From Nostoc linckia z4 (GTDB taxonomy: Bacteria > Cyanobacteriota > Cyanobacteriia > Cyanobacteriales > Nostocaceae), in the NCBI RefSeq assembly GCF_002608075.1, contig NZ_LAHA01000059.1, positions 1,421 through 50,834 on the forward strand: a stretch of 49,414 bases of DNA, written 5' to 3'. A program made the position numbers and the translations under genes. Under the pieces are notes generated by a model. The model had not been told where the DNA came from. It saw nothing but the letters and a program-made list of their open reading frames with translations, and did not search any database. Below are positions 16,144-24,693 of the stretch, in pieces (position 1 is the first letter of the stretch; every line of letters begins with the position of its first letter).

Positions 16144-17316
16144 ATGCCCCATGACCCTTATGCTTGGATAGAAAAATCTCTGGCAACAATTCATCGGGCA
16201 GATTGGTATCGTTCTGTACAAACTATTGACGGTCGTCCCGGTGCAACAGTGGTTTTACATGGGCAAGAGGTGATTAATTTTGCCAGTAATGATTATTTGG
16301 GATTGGCTGGAGATGAACGTTTGATGGCAGCGGCTATCGCTGCTATTGAAGAATTTGGCACTGGTAGTACTGGCTCTAGATTACTCACTGGTCATCGTGA
16401 ATTACATAGGGAATTAGAAAAGGCGATCGCATCTACCAAACAAACAGAAGATGCCTTGGTATTTAGTTCCGGGTATCTAGCTAATTTGGGTGTAATTACC
16501 GCTTTGGTAGGCAAGCGGGATTTAATTTTATCTGACCAATACAATCATTCCAGTTTGAAAAATGGGGCAATTCTCAGCGGTGCAGCGATTGTAGAATATC
16601 CCCACTGTGATGTTGTAGCACTTAAAACACAGTTGAATCACCAACGAGAAAATTACCGACGCTGTTTGATACTCACAGATAGCGTCTTCAGCATGGATGG
16701 CGATTTATGTCCAATGCCAGCACTCTTAGATCTGGCTGAAGAATTTAACTGTATGCTGCTAGTTGATGAAGCTCATGCCACTGGAATATTAGGAAAAACT
16801 GGTGCTGGATGTGTTGAATATTTTGGATGTACGGGAAAGCCTTTAATTCAAATTGGTACTTTGAGCAAAGCTTTAGGTAGTTTAGGCGGGTATGTAGCCG
16901 GAAGTAGCATCCTAATCGATTTTTTGCAAAACCGCGCCCCTAGTTGGATTTACACCACTGGACTTTCACCTGCTGATACAGCCGCAGCCTTAGCAGCAAT
17001 CAACATACTACAACAAGAACCGCAACGCCGTGCCCAATTATGGGAAAATGTGCGTTACTTAAAAGCTTTGCTCGAAGATGTACCTAATTTAAAATTGCTG
17101 CCTTCAGAATCAGCTATATTATGTTTCCAATTGCCTAATGCCACAGATGCACTTAAAGCCGGAAAGTATCTCAGAAATGCTGGCATTTTTGCCCCAGCAA
17201 TTCGTCCGCCCACAGTGCCCACAAGTCGCATCAGAATATCTCTAATGGCAACTCATGAAGCAGCGCATATTGAAAAATTAGTAGCAGTTCTGAAGCAAGG
17301 AAATAAGGAGTGGTGA
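16144..17316 (+). CDS. bioF: 8-amino-7-oxononanoate synthase
   Basis: 390 residues from ATG 16144 (MPHDPYAWIEKSL), normal for this PLP-dependent alpha-oxoamine synthase of biotin synthesis, which joins pimeloyl-ACP and alanine. FASNDYLGLAGDERL, GTGSTGSRLLTGHRELH, the LVDEAHATG aspartate/histidine and the PLP lysine in IGTLSKALGSLGGY (about K244) are present. Members of this family also include 2-amino-3-ketobutyrate CoA ligase, but the sequence layout favours BioF. The in-frame upstream region is repeat DNA and should not be included. No other biotin genes are nearby. Confidence 0.92.
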   Translation: MPHDPYAWIEKSLATIHRADWYRSVQTIDGRPGATVVLHGQEVINFASNDYLGLAGDERLMAAAIAAIEEFGTGSTGSRLLTGHRELHRELEKAIASTKQTEDALVFSSGYLANLGVITALVGKRDLILSDQYNHSSLKNGAILSGAAIVEYPHCDVVALKTQLNHQRENYRRCLILTDSVFSMDGDLCPMPALLDLAEEFNCMLLVDEAHATGILGKTGAGCVEYFGCTGKPLIQIGTLSKALGSLGGYVAGSSILIDFLQNRAPSWIYTTGLSPADTAAALAAINILQQEPQRRAQLWENVRYLKALLEDVPNLKLLPSESAILCFQLPNATDALKAGKYLRNAGIFAPAIRPPTVPTSRIRISLMATHEAAHIEKLVAVLKQGNKEW

Positions 17317-17398
17317 GTAGAAGCCACAGGGGAAGAATTTTAGAAGTTGGTTAATAATCCCTTGATTGAGCAATGCCAAAAAATAGCGGTAAAAATTT

Positions 17399-17526
17399 AG
17401 GACTTACGCAACGCCGATATTGTCATTGCGACCGAAACGGAGTGTAGGGAAGCAATCCCAGCGTCAGGGGGGATTACTTCTCTATCGCTCGTAATGACGG
17501 AATTACGTTATTTTTGCGTAAGTCCT
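17399..17526. mobile_element. MITE with perfect 13-bp ends AGGACTTACGCAA
   Basis: 128 bp bounded by perfect inverted AGGACTTACGCAA / TTGCGTAAGTCCT. An inner inverted pair GTCATTGCG...CGTAATGAC and GGGAAGCAATCCC-like words give an extended hairpin. It lies downstream of bioF, has no ORF, and resembles elements common in Nostoc-like genomes. Confidence 0.8.
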
Positions 17527-17571
17527 GAAATTAAGAAACTAATATTCTCGCACTTTATACAATGAACCCAA

Positions 17572-17654
17572 ATGTAGAGACGTTGCAATGCAACGTCTGT
17601 GGAACGATTTTGATATCATGAACAATTGTTTTTATACATAAAATCAGCAACGTC
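17572..17654. repeat. Dispersed repeat, copy 1 (GAGACGTTGCAATGCAACGTC)
   Basis: About 83 bp. It starts with the palindromic GACGTTGCAATGCAACGTC and continues with GATTTTGATATCAT and AAATCAGCAACG. A second copy in the same orientation is at 39056-39136, with the same blocks in the same order. The rest of the gap 17317-17768 holds a MITE and CAGTCAA heptamers (about 17700-17730) and no gene. Confidence 0.7.
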
Positions 17655-17768
17655 TAAGGAACTTCCAAATATTCCACAGAAGATTGTTAATTGTTGAACG
17701 TTGACAGTCAACAGTCAACAGTGAATAGTCAACGACCTGAATCAGAACAATTTATTTTTTAGAGTTCC

Positions 17769-18470
17769 CTAAAAAGAAATTATTTGGCGATCGCGCAAAA
17801 ATTTACCAGTTATGTTCCGTGGAGCATCAGTAGCTAACCAGATTGCAGTATCCGCCCCTTGTTCTGGCGAACGCGGTGCTGATGAACCACCCATATCTGT
17901 TCTCACCCACCCCGGACAAATGGAATTGACAAGGATTCCTTTAGATTGCAAAGCTTGTGCCAGCATAATTGTTGCCCCATTTAATGCTAACTTTGATAGG
18001 CAGTAACTTGGAACGTCAGCAGATAAATCTGACAATGCTCCATAACCACTGGAAACATTAATTATTCTGGCATTTGGGGATTTTTCCAATAGAGGTAAAA
18101 ATGCCTGCACCATACGAATTGGGCCAAAAGTGTTGGCATTCATCGTCGAATCGAGCAATTCCCGGTTAATAGTAATAATATTGACATTATTGTCTGGATA
18201 TACACCAGCATTATTAATCAAAACATCTAAGCGATCGCTCTTTTGGTAGAGGGTTTTGACTGCTTCATTGATGGAGCGATCGTTAGTCACATCCAATTCT
18301 ATAGGAATTACCTTACCTTGAAGTTGCTGGGCTGCTTGTGTAGCCTTATCAAGGGAACGCGAAGTAATAATCACTTCATAGTCTTTTGCCAGTAAACCCT
18401 GGGCAATGGCAAATCCAATTCCTCGGTTACCACCTGTCACTAATGCTCGTTTATCTTGTATCACTTCCAT
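17769..18470 (-). CDS. Short-chain dehydrogenase/reductase
   Basis: 233 residues from ATG 18470; a GTG one codon earlier is the alternative, and GGAGG at about 18482 suits either. Cofactor motif TGGNRGIG (near residue 13), NNAG (near 87), and catalytic Ser-Tyr-Lys (INVSSGYG, then YCLSK) are intact; PGWVRTDMGG follows. These classical SDRs use NAD(P)H; the ITSRS stretch after the second strand suggests NADP(H). The closest type in my memory is the carbonyl-reductase-like SDR. The substrate is unknown. It is probably a single-gene unit, downstream of nothing obvious. Confidence 0.9.
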   Translation of the reverse strand: MEVIQDKRALVTGGNRGIGFAIAQGLLAKDYEVIITSRSLDKATQAAQQLQGKVIPIELDVTNDRSINEAVKTLYQKSDRLDVLINNAGVYPDNNVNIITINRELLDSTMNANTFGPIRMVQAFLPLLEKSPNARIINVSSGYGALSDLSADVPSYCLSKLALNGATIMLAQALQSKGILVNSICPGWVRTDMGGSSAPRSPEQGADTAIWLATDAPRNITGKFLRDRQIISF

Positions 18471-18575
18471 CACAGTACTTCACCTCCAATTACAGGCAAA
18501 AAATATACTGGGCTATTGCTTATTGCCTGTTTTCTCCCATATCAAACATTCTAGTAGTTCGCCAAGTGAACTTGG

Positions 18576-18680
18576 TGGGGGAGAGGGGAAAGGGTAAAGG
18601 GGAAAGGGGAAAGGGTAAAGGGGAAAGGGTAAAGGGGAAAGGGTAAAGGGGAAAGATTTTAAATCCCTTACCCTTTACCC
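18576..18680. repeat. G-rich GGGGAAAGGGTAAA heptamer array
   Basis: About ten alternating GGGGAAA and GGGTAAA heptamers are followed by the inverted CCCTTACCCTTTACCC. They lie between the SDR promoter region and the IS1 remnant, and belong to the same low-complexity family as the gaps at 26.65, 34.5, 38.6 and 48.0 kb. Confidence 0.8.
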
Positions 18681-18740
18681 AGCCGTCACCCAGCATTTTT
18701 GGATTGGCAGACCACTAGATATCTGCATAGAAAATTCGTA

Positions 18741-18977
18741 TCAATATTTACATAAATTTATCGTTGTGTGATGTACTTTTTTCACTCTTTCTATTGCTCT
18801 AAAGCCTGACCCGTTTAAATACATTTCAAAGCATTCCTGTTTGATTTCTTCTAAATAACCTTGTTTTTCATAAGAATTCATAAATTGACGACGACAGTTA
18901 ACACAGATGTAATTTTGCTTACTACCCTTTTTTCCATTCTTGCGGATATGAGTTGATGTACACCTTGGACACTGCAT
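18741..18977 (-). pseudogene. IS1-family transposase fragment (InsA-like N-terminus)
   Basis: 78 residues beginning MQCPRCTSTHIRKNGKKGSK with a zinc-ribbon (CPRC...CVNC) and a following helix-turn-helix (YLNGSGFRAIERV, HHTTI). This is the DNA-binding half of IS1-type transposases; the catalytic DDE part is absent, the frame ending shortly after HHTTINL. Terminal inverted repeats were not found. It is an inactive remnant. Confidence 0.75.
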
Positions 18978-19245
18978 AGCGATCGCTCTAATTCATACTT
19001 CAATTATGCAACGTCCAGAATTGTCCTGTTTGTCATACCAGTTTGTGCAGAGATTTAAATGCCGCTATAATCATAAAGGCGCGTGGAACGCACGCCCTAA
19101 AAGCTCAATTAATGTCTTCCTAGAAGAGTCATTGAGAAGCGCACACTCACCCTGAAAGGGGAGTGTATGGAGTACGTCACAAAAGTTCGACTTTGTTAAG
19201 AATTCCCTACCCAACTATCAGACTTTCTCAGCAAGCCCTAATGAA

Positions 19246-20118
19246 TTAAACTTTTACCTGTTCTATATCTGCATTTGTTGGCTGGTCTATTTCTATGAAC
19301 CTCGGCCCGATAATCAGAACTGTAACCATCATTAATATACTCGTTACCATAATGATGCTCACCACGCTGGGATCTTCAAAGTTGCTTGTACCCACTAATA
19401 GTGCTGCGGCAAAATTGCGTTGAGCGGTTCCGACTCCTAGCACTCTTTGGGTATCAACACCAGGGCCGCCTAACAGATAACCTACGCTAAAGGAAAAGAG
19501 AATAAATACAGCACAAACAAAAATTGCGCCTGTTTTCAATAAGGCGATGATATCGTTAGTATGAACAGCTAATCTGACTAATAAACCTATAAATAATCCA
19601 GCATTAGATAATTTGAACAAAATTGGTTGAAGATTTGTAGCGATCGCTGGAAATTTAGCTTTAATCAATAGCCCAATTGCTAATGGACTAACCATCATTA
19701 ATAACAACGGTTTGGCAATTTCCCAAGAGTTGATTTGCACCCCTTCCACCACCAACGGCAATACAATCGGCATATAAACGATTGTCCCCAACATCAGCAA
19801 CATCATTAACCCCACAGAAAAAGCTATATTGCCCTTAACTATGTGAGCGAGTTTTGGCAAAGCTGGAGGGCCTGATGCTACCGCCATGATTAGTAAACCA
19901 TCTTTAACTGGTTCGCCTAGATCTACTATTTGCAGCAGCAGATAGACAAAAAGCGGCACCAGCACAAAATTTGTCAGCAAAGACAAGATAACGAGGCGGG
20001 GATTGCGGAGTGGTTGCCAAATCTCCTGTAGAGTGAGACGTAAACCCGCACCCAGCATAGTAAAAACAATAAATGTCAGAAGTGCTAATTTGTCGATGAC
20101 TGCCAGAATTTCATTCAT
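19246..20118 (-). CDS. Bile acid:sodium symporter-family permease
   Basis: 290 residues from ATG 20118 (MNEILAVIDKLALL); a longer in-frame start at 20175 lies in ATTGGGA heptamer repeats and is unlikely. It has about nine hydrophobic segments and the family features FTMLGAGLRLTLQEI, LVPLFVYLLL, and GVGTAQRNFAAALLVGTSNFEDP, matching the SBF/BASS fold. The family carries organic anions, pyruvate, sulfonated compounds or arsenite; the substrate cannot be assigned. It is the last of three same-strand genes after the formylglycine-generating enzyme and the sulfatase, 138 bases from the sulfatase, so uptake of a sulfatase product is an attractive but unproven role. Confidence 0.85.
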   Translation of the reverse strand: MNEILAVIDKLALLTFIVFTMLGAGLRLTLQEIWQPLRNPRLVILSLLTNFVLVPLFVYLLLQIVDLGEPVKDGLLIMAVASGPPALPKLAHIVKGNIAFSVGLMMLLMLGTIVYMPIVLPLVVEGVQINSWEIAKPLLLMMVSPLAIGLLIKAKFPAIATNLQPILFKLSNAGLFIGLLVRLAVHTNDIIALLKTGAIFVCAVFILFSFSVGYLLGGPGVDTQRVLGVGTAQRNFAAALLVGTSNFEDPSVVSIIMVTSILMMVTVLIIGPRFIEIDQPTNADIEQVKV

Positions 20119-20131
20119 GATTTTAATAAGA

Positions 20132-20184
20132 ATTGGGCATAGGGAATTGGGAATTGGGAATTGGGAATTGGGCATTGGGCATTG
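20132..20184. repeat. AATTGGG/CATTGGG heptamer array
   Basis: Seven tandem heptamers lie between the sulfatase stop and the permease start. They create the false N-terminal extension of the permease frame. Same repeat type as at 15937. Confidence 0.8.
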
Positions 20185-20256
20185 CTAAGGAGACAAGGTA
20201 GACAAAGCAATCTTTCTCCTCATCTCCCCCATGCCCCACGCCCCATTCGCCATTAC

Positions 20257-22596
20257 TTACTTCAACTCAAGACTTACTTGTTGTAAGTTACCGGTGAAGG
20301 TAAAGGGTACTTGGTAGGTGTCAACTACGGGAGTACCTGTGTCTCTACCGACATCGAAGGTTTCATCTAGGGCTAAACGATAAGCAATGGTTTTTTCGAT
20401 TCGACCTTCGGCTACTTGCTGTTGGTTGATGAATAGTTTGCCGATTCCGCCTTTACCTACAGTGCCTCCGTCATAATCAAAGTCGAACTGTATTGTCGAT
20501 TTCCCTGGGGGCAATTTTTCTGGGGATTGAATGATGTAGCGAACGGCATTGGCATAGTTGTAAACGTAGGTGGGCTTGCTATCTTCAAGGAAAAAGCTCC
20601 AACCGGCAAAACGTCCGCCTTGGGTTAAGAGGATACCTTCTGCACCAGTTTCGGGGATTTCTACGTTAGCTGTGATGCTGAAGGATCTGTTTTTTAAATT
20701 TGGGGCGCTACCTTCTGGGATGCCAAATACCCCAGGATAATAAGTAAAGTTTGTGCGTCCGACGGTGAGGCTGGGGCGAATTTTGACATCAAATCGGTCT
20801 AGAACGCGATCGTCTAATGGTAAGACTTGATGCTTACGGGCTTCTTTGAAGAATAATTTTTGCAGTTTTTCTAGCTTCTCTGGATTTTCTGGAGCGAGGT
20901 TGTTGGCTTCGCTGAAATCTTCTGCAATGTTGTACAGTTCCCATTTATCTGTATCAAAGTCGCCTTTGACGGTACGTTCCCAAGGCAAGCGGCCATGACG
21001 CGCTGCGGCTACCCAACCGCGATGGTAAATGGCTCGGTTACCAAACATCTCGAAGTACTGAGTTTCGCGATGGGAGGAAGCATCGGGATTATCAAAGGTA
21101 TAGGCGAGGCTAGTACCTTCTATTGGTTGTTGCTTGACTCCATTCACTTCTTTGGGAGCAGTAACTCCCGCTACTTCTAAAATGGTGGGTGCAATATCAA
21201 TTACGTGATGGAATTGGCTGCGGATTCCACCTTTGTCTTTAATGCCTTCACCCCAAGAAATTATTAAAGGATTGCGAGTTCCACCAAAGTGGGAGGCGAT
21301 TTGCTTTGTCCATTGGAAGGGAGTATTAACTGCCCATGCCCAAGGGGCGGGAAAATGGTTGAATGTCTTGGGGCTGCCCAAGTCATCATAGGAAGCAAGC
21401 AGTTGTGGCAGATTTTCGGGTACGCCGTTGAAGAATTTCAACTCGTTGACGGTACCTGTTAAGCCGCCTTCTGCACTTGCACCGTTATCTCCCACGATGT
21501 AGATGACCAGGGTGTTGTCTAGTTCGCCGAGTTGGTCAACTGCATCAATTAATCTGCCGATTTCATAATCTGTGTGGGCGAGAAATCCGGCAAATACTTC
21601 CGCCATGTGAGCTGAGAGTTTCTTTTGGTCAGCCGAAAGGGAATCCCAAGCTGGCAATTCTTCAGGACGGGGTGTAAGTTGGGCATTGGCAGGAATCACA
21701 CCCAGTTGTTTTTGACGGGCAAAGATTTCTTCGCGTAATTTATCCCACCCTTGGTCAAATTTGCCTTTGTACTTATCAATCCAAGCTTTGGGGGCGTGGT
21801 GGGGTGCATGGGTGGCTCCGGTGGCGAGATAGGCGAAAAAGGGTTTGTCAGGAGCAATGGATTGTTGGTTGCGAATCCAGGCGATCGCATGGTTTACTAA
21901 ATCGGGTGTCAGGTGGTAATCCTGGTTATTTGCTGGTTTCTCGACTCGTTTAGTATTTTCTACCAATGCCGGACTCCATTGGTTAGTATCGCCACCAAGA
22001 AAGCCGTAAAAGTACTCAAATCCCAATCCTGTGGGCCAGCGATCGAAAGGCCCAGCGACGCTGGTTTCAAAGTCTGGTGTATTGTGCCATTTACCGAAAG
22101 CAGCCGTATTATAGCCATTTTGTCGTAGCACTTCGGCCACCGTGGCAGCACTTTTAGGTAAAATTGTTGTGTAGCCAGGATAACCAGTAGCTAATTCCTC
22201 AACTACCCCCGTATTTACTGAATGGTGATTGCGTCCAGTTAACAATGCTGCTCTGGTGGGGGAACAAAGGGCTGTGGTATGGAATTGGTTGTAACGCAAT
22301 CCGCTTTCGGCTAGGCGAGTCAAGTTAGGAGTTTCCACCGGGCCGCCAAAGGTACTGGCTTGTCCAAAGCCAACATCATCTAATATCACTAGTACAACGT
22401 TGGGCGCTTTGTCTGGAGCAGTAATCGGTTGGGGAAAATCTGGTTTTGAGTCTTTGTAGGTAATGCCAATTTTGCCCTTAAATTCTGGTTGGGGAATGGG
22501 TAAAATCTGTGATGTGGCTGCAAAGGCAGGACTAGTAACCGTCAGTATAGTGATGACGAGAGATATGATGAGCGATCGCCAAAGAAAATGCAACAT
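20257..22596 (-). CDS. Exported arylsulfatase (type I, formylglycine)
   Basis: 779 residues with a signal peptide (LIISLVITILTVTSPAFA). The sulfatase core begins PNVVLVILDDVGFGQAS (metal-binding D73/D74) and holds CSPTRAALLTGR with C111, the cysteine oxidised to formylglycine. LATGATHAPHHAPKAW and YIVGDNGASAEGG contribute further metal and substrate residues. The overall layout, including the long C-terminal beta region (about 640-779), resembles bacterial arylsulfatases of the Pseudomonas AtsA type. It hydrolyses sulfate esters in the periplasm or outside the cell and may scavenge sulfate. The gene lies 56 bases downstream of an FGE gene on the same strand, so it is very probably its substrate. 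Confidence 0.93.
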   Translation of the reverse strand: MLHFLWRSLIISLVITILTVTSPAFAATSQILPIPQPEFKGKIGITYKDSKPDFPQPITAPDKAPNVVLVILDDVGFGQASTFGGPVETPNLTRLAESGLRYNQFHTTALCSPTRAALLTGRNHHSVNTGVVEELATGYPGYTTILPKSAATVAEVLRQNGYNTAAFGKWHNTPDFETSVAGPFDRWPTGLGFEYFYGFLGGDTNQWSPALVENTKRVEKPANNQDYHLTPDLVNHAIAWIRNQQSIAPDKPFFAYLATGATHAPHHAPKAWIDKYKGKFDQGWDKLREEIFARQKQLGVIPANAQLTPRPEELPAWDSLSADQKKLSAHMAEVFAGFLAHTDYEIGRLIDAVDQLGELDNTLVIYIVGDNGASAEGGLTGTVNELKFFNGVPENLPQLLASYDDLGSPKTFNHFPAPWAWAVNTPFQWTKQIASHFGGTRNPLIISWGEGIKDKGGIRSQFHHVIDIAPTILEVAGVTAPKEVNGVKQQPIEGTSLAYTFDNPDASSHRETQYFEMFGNRAIYHRGWVAAARHGRLPWERTVKGDFDTDKWELYNIAEDFSEANNLAPENPEKLEKLQKLFFKEARKHQVLPLDDRVLDRFDVKIRPSLTVGRTNFTYYPGVFGIPEGSAPNLKNRSFSITANVEIPETGAEGILLTQGGRFAGWSFFLEDSKPTYVYNYANAVRYIIQSPEKLPPGKSTIQFDFDYDGGTVGKGGIGKLFINQQQVAEGRIEKTIAYRLALDETFDVGRDTGTPVVDTYQVPFTFTGNLQQVSLELK

Positions 22597-22652
22597 AAAC
22601 TAATTGGTTATTGGTTGAGTAGGGAGTGGAGGAAAAAAGTGTTTTGTTTATT

Positions 22653-23651
22653 TCATAGGGTGGGAATACTCTGAACTAAACGAAATCCGATATGGGTAGT
22701 TCCGGTGTCCGGGGCTTGAGATTCTCGTGCCGCAGGACGGAAGCGGCTGCAATAGTTGGGCGCACAAAGGTAAGAGCCTCCTTTAATGGTGTGTAAGACA
22801 TTTTCTGTGGGTTTGTTGGGGTCAAAGCTGAGTTTTGGCCCTGTGGGATCGACACTATGGTTTTTCTCGTCATGCCCTACCCCAAACAAATCTGAGGTCA
22901 ATTCCCAGACATTACCTGCCATGTCGTAAAGACCGTAACCGTTGGGTGGAAAGGAACCTACGGGGGCAATACCTACGTAACCATCGCTTTTGGTATTAAA
23001 AAAGGGAAAGATTCCTTGCCAGGTGTTGGCTTTTTTCTCAGAATATTGCTCGCCCCATGTATAAGTTGCGCTCTCCAAACCACCACGGGCGGCGTATTCC
23101 CACTGGGCCTCGCTGGGTAGGAATTTTCCCGCCCATTGCGCGTAGGCTACGGCATCTTCATAGGCAATATGAACCACTGGGTAATTTTCTTTTCCAGCTA
23201 TCGCACTTTCCGGGCCGAAGGGATGCTGCCAATTGGCCCCAGTGCGCCAATACCACCAACTCAACAGCTTTGCTCCTGGCTTTGCCATCTCAAACACCAA
23301 AGAACCAGGTAATCTCTGCTCCTCTGATAAGTCGGGAAATTGTTCTTTGGATAAAGGGCGCTCTGCAACTGTTACATATCCTGTTGCTTTGACAAATGCT
23401 GCGAACTGTGCATTTGTCACTTCATATTTATCGATGCAAAAAGAACTCACTGTAACATCAAAAGCCGATCGCTCTTCCACAAAAGCAGAATTATTCGATC
23501 CCATTGTGAATGTTCCTGCTGGAATCAATACCATTTCTTGGGGACAGGGATTGACGCTAGCGGCAAAAGCAGGAGGAATGATGAATAAAAGTGCGATCGT
23601 CACTCCTGTAGCGAACAATAATCTGAAAAAACTTTTTCCTAGCTTCGACAT
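22653..23651 (-). CDS. Formylglycine-generating enzyme with signal peptide
   Basis: 332 residues. After a signal peptide (FRLLFATGVTIALLFIIPPAFA) the FGE-sulfatase fold runs to the end: MVLIPAGTFTMGS, FCIDKYEVTNAQFAAFV, LPSEAQWEYAARGG, GNVWELTSD and IKGGSYLCAPNYCSRFRPAA. The two cysteines C296 and C301 match the copper-binding active pair of FGE, so it should convert the sulfatase cysteine to formylglycine using oxygen. The predicted export is noteworthy, because bacterial FGEs usually modify sulfatases in the cytoplasm. First gene of the FGE-sulfatase-permease set. Confidence 0.92.
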   Translation of the reverse strand: MSKLGKSFFRLLFATGVTIALLFIIPPAFAASVNPCPQEMVLIPAGTFTMGSNNSAFVEERSAFDVTVSSFCIDKYEVTNAQFAAFVKATGYVTVAERPLSKEQFPDLSEEQRLPGSLVFEMAKPGAKLLSWWYWRTGANWQHPFGPESAIAGKENYPVVHIAYEDAVAYAQWAGKFLPSEAQWEYAARGGLESATYTWGEQYSEKKANTWQGIFPFFNTKSDGYVGIAPVGSFPPNGYGLYDMAGNVWELTSDLFGVGHDEKNHSVDPTGPKLSFDPNKPTENVLHTIKGGSYLCAPNYCSRFRPAARESQAPDTGTTHIGFRLVQSIPTL

Positions 23652-23821
23652 ACTAATAGCAATTTGTATTTACATTAGCCATAACTTTGAAATTTACTAA
23701 CTCATATTTTGAAAATTCAAATTACCTTTGATAACGCAGGTTTATCTTAATAATATGATGTTTAAAACCAGCTATATTTTTCATAAACAATATGCAAAAT
23801 TTATATAAGCTTTTACGTAAA

Positions 23822-23947
23822 AATTCAGCACTCAGGAGCCAGAATTCATAATTTATAAGGAATTTAGTATAACTAGTATGATTTAATAATCAAGAGAATA
23901 CTTGATTATTGAACTATTCTGACTCCTGAATTCTGACTCCTGAATCC
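23822..23947. repeat. Inverted-repeat element with GAATTCTGACTCC arms
   Basis: Left arm ATTCAGCACTCAGGAGCCAG and right arm CTGACTCCTGAATTCTGACT (then CCTGAATCC) are imperfect inverted copies; the core has an AATAATCAAG/CTTGATTATT hairpin. The family also occurs at 1200-1466. Confidence 0.6.
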
Positions 23948-24693
23948 TTACGCTTTTACATCAATTGCACTAGGTAGTAAGTACAATAGGGTAAATAATT
24001 AAAGTAGTGAGAACTAAAGTTATCCAAAAAGGACTAAAATCCTTACTACTAACTGAATATTAAGAATTTTACGTTACTTAACATTGTTTGATTTTTTCAA
24101 TTATTTCTACTTGTTTCCTGTTAATTAAAAACATCAAAATGCAACGAATCTCCGACCATATACATTAAAATTCTGGTTTTAAATCGAGCAAAATTTACCT
24201 TAAATTAATTTAAATGAATCTCCAAAAAAGAAGCCAGAAAGTTTTCTTAAATAGATAACAATGAAGTGAGAGAGTTAGACCCATGCTACCACTCAAACTT
24301 TGATTCATCATGAATTTTGGCTTTTTGTTACTAAAATACTATAAATCGATATGTATACCGTATTTAATTGCGATATTGATAAAGTACCTCTTAGACAAAA
24401 ATAAGTCAAGAACTTTGTGAAACGTCATAAAATAACCCTCAAAACTTTCTGAGTTTTGAGGGTTAATTAACAAGCTAAGGTGTTTTAGATTTAACTTGCA
24501 CATTCATATCATGTTCGTCTAATTACTTATCAAAAAAATTCTCCGTGTCAGAGCGTCTTTGCGTCAGTCTACATGATAAGTATTCAACCGGACATGACAT
24601 CACTCGCCATCGGCTGTTGACTGTCAACAGTTAACAGTTAACAAGCACCACGAATAGTTATGCTTTTTTCCCGTTTATTCGGTGAGAACAATA
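23948..24693. other. AT-rich gap without recognised gene
   Basis: Besides the hairpin at 24434-24464 and an AGTTAACAGTTAACA heptamer-like palindrome near 24620, I see no ORF with family features, no tRNA and no CRISPR. It separates the FGE promoter region from the leftward DUF4157-type gene. Confidence 0.5.
24434..24464 (-). terminator. Strong hairpin, likely terminator of the DUF4157-type gene
   Basis: A perfect 13-bp stem AACCCTCAAAACT / AGTTTTGAGGGTT with a 5-nt loop. On the minus strand it is followed by ATTTTAT, a weak T-rich tail. It lies 230 bases after the stop at 24694. Confidence 0.5.

Noticed and set aside
20119..20175. 19-codon extension of the permease
   Set aside because: It is read from ATTGGGA heptamers; the family N-terminus starts at 20118.
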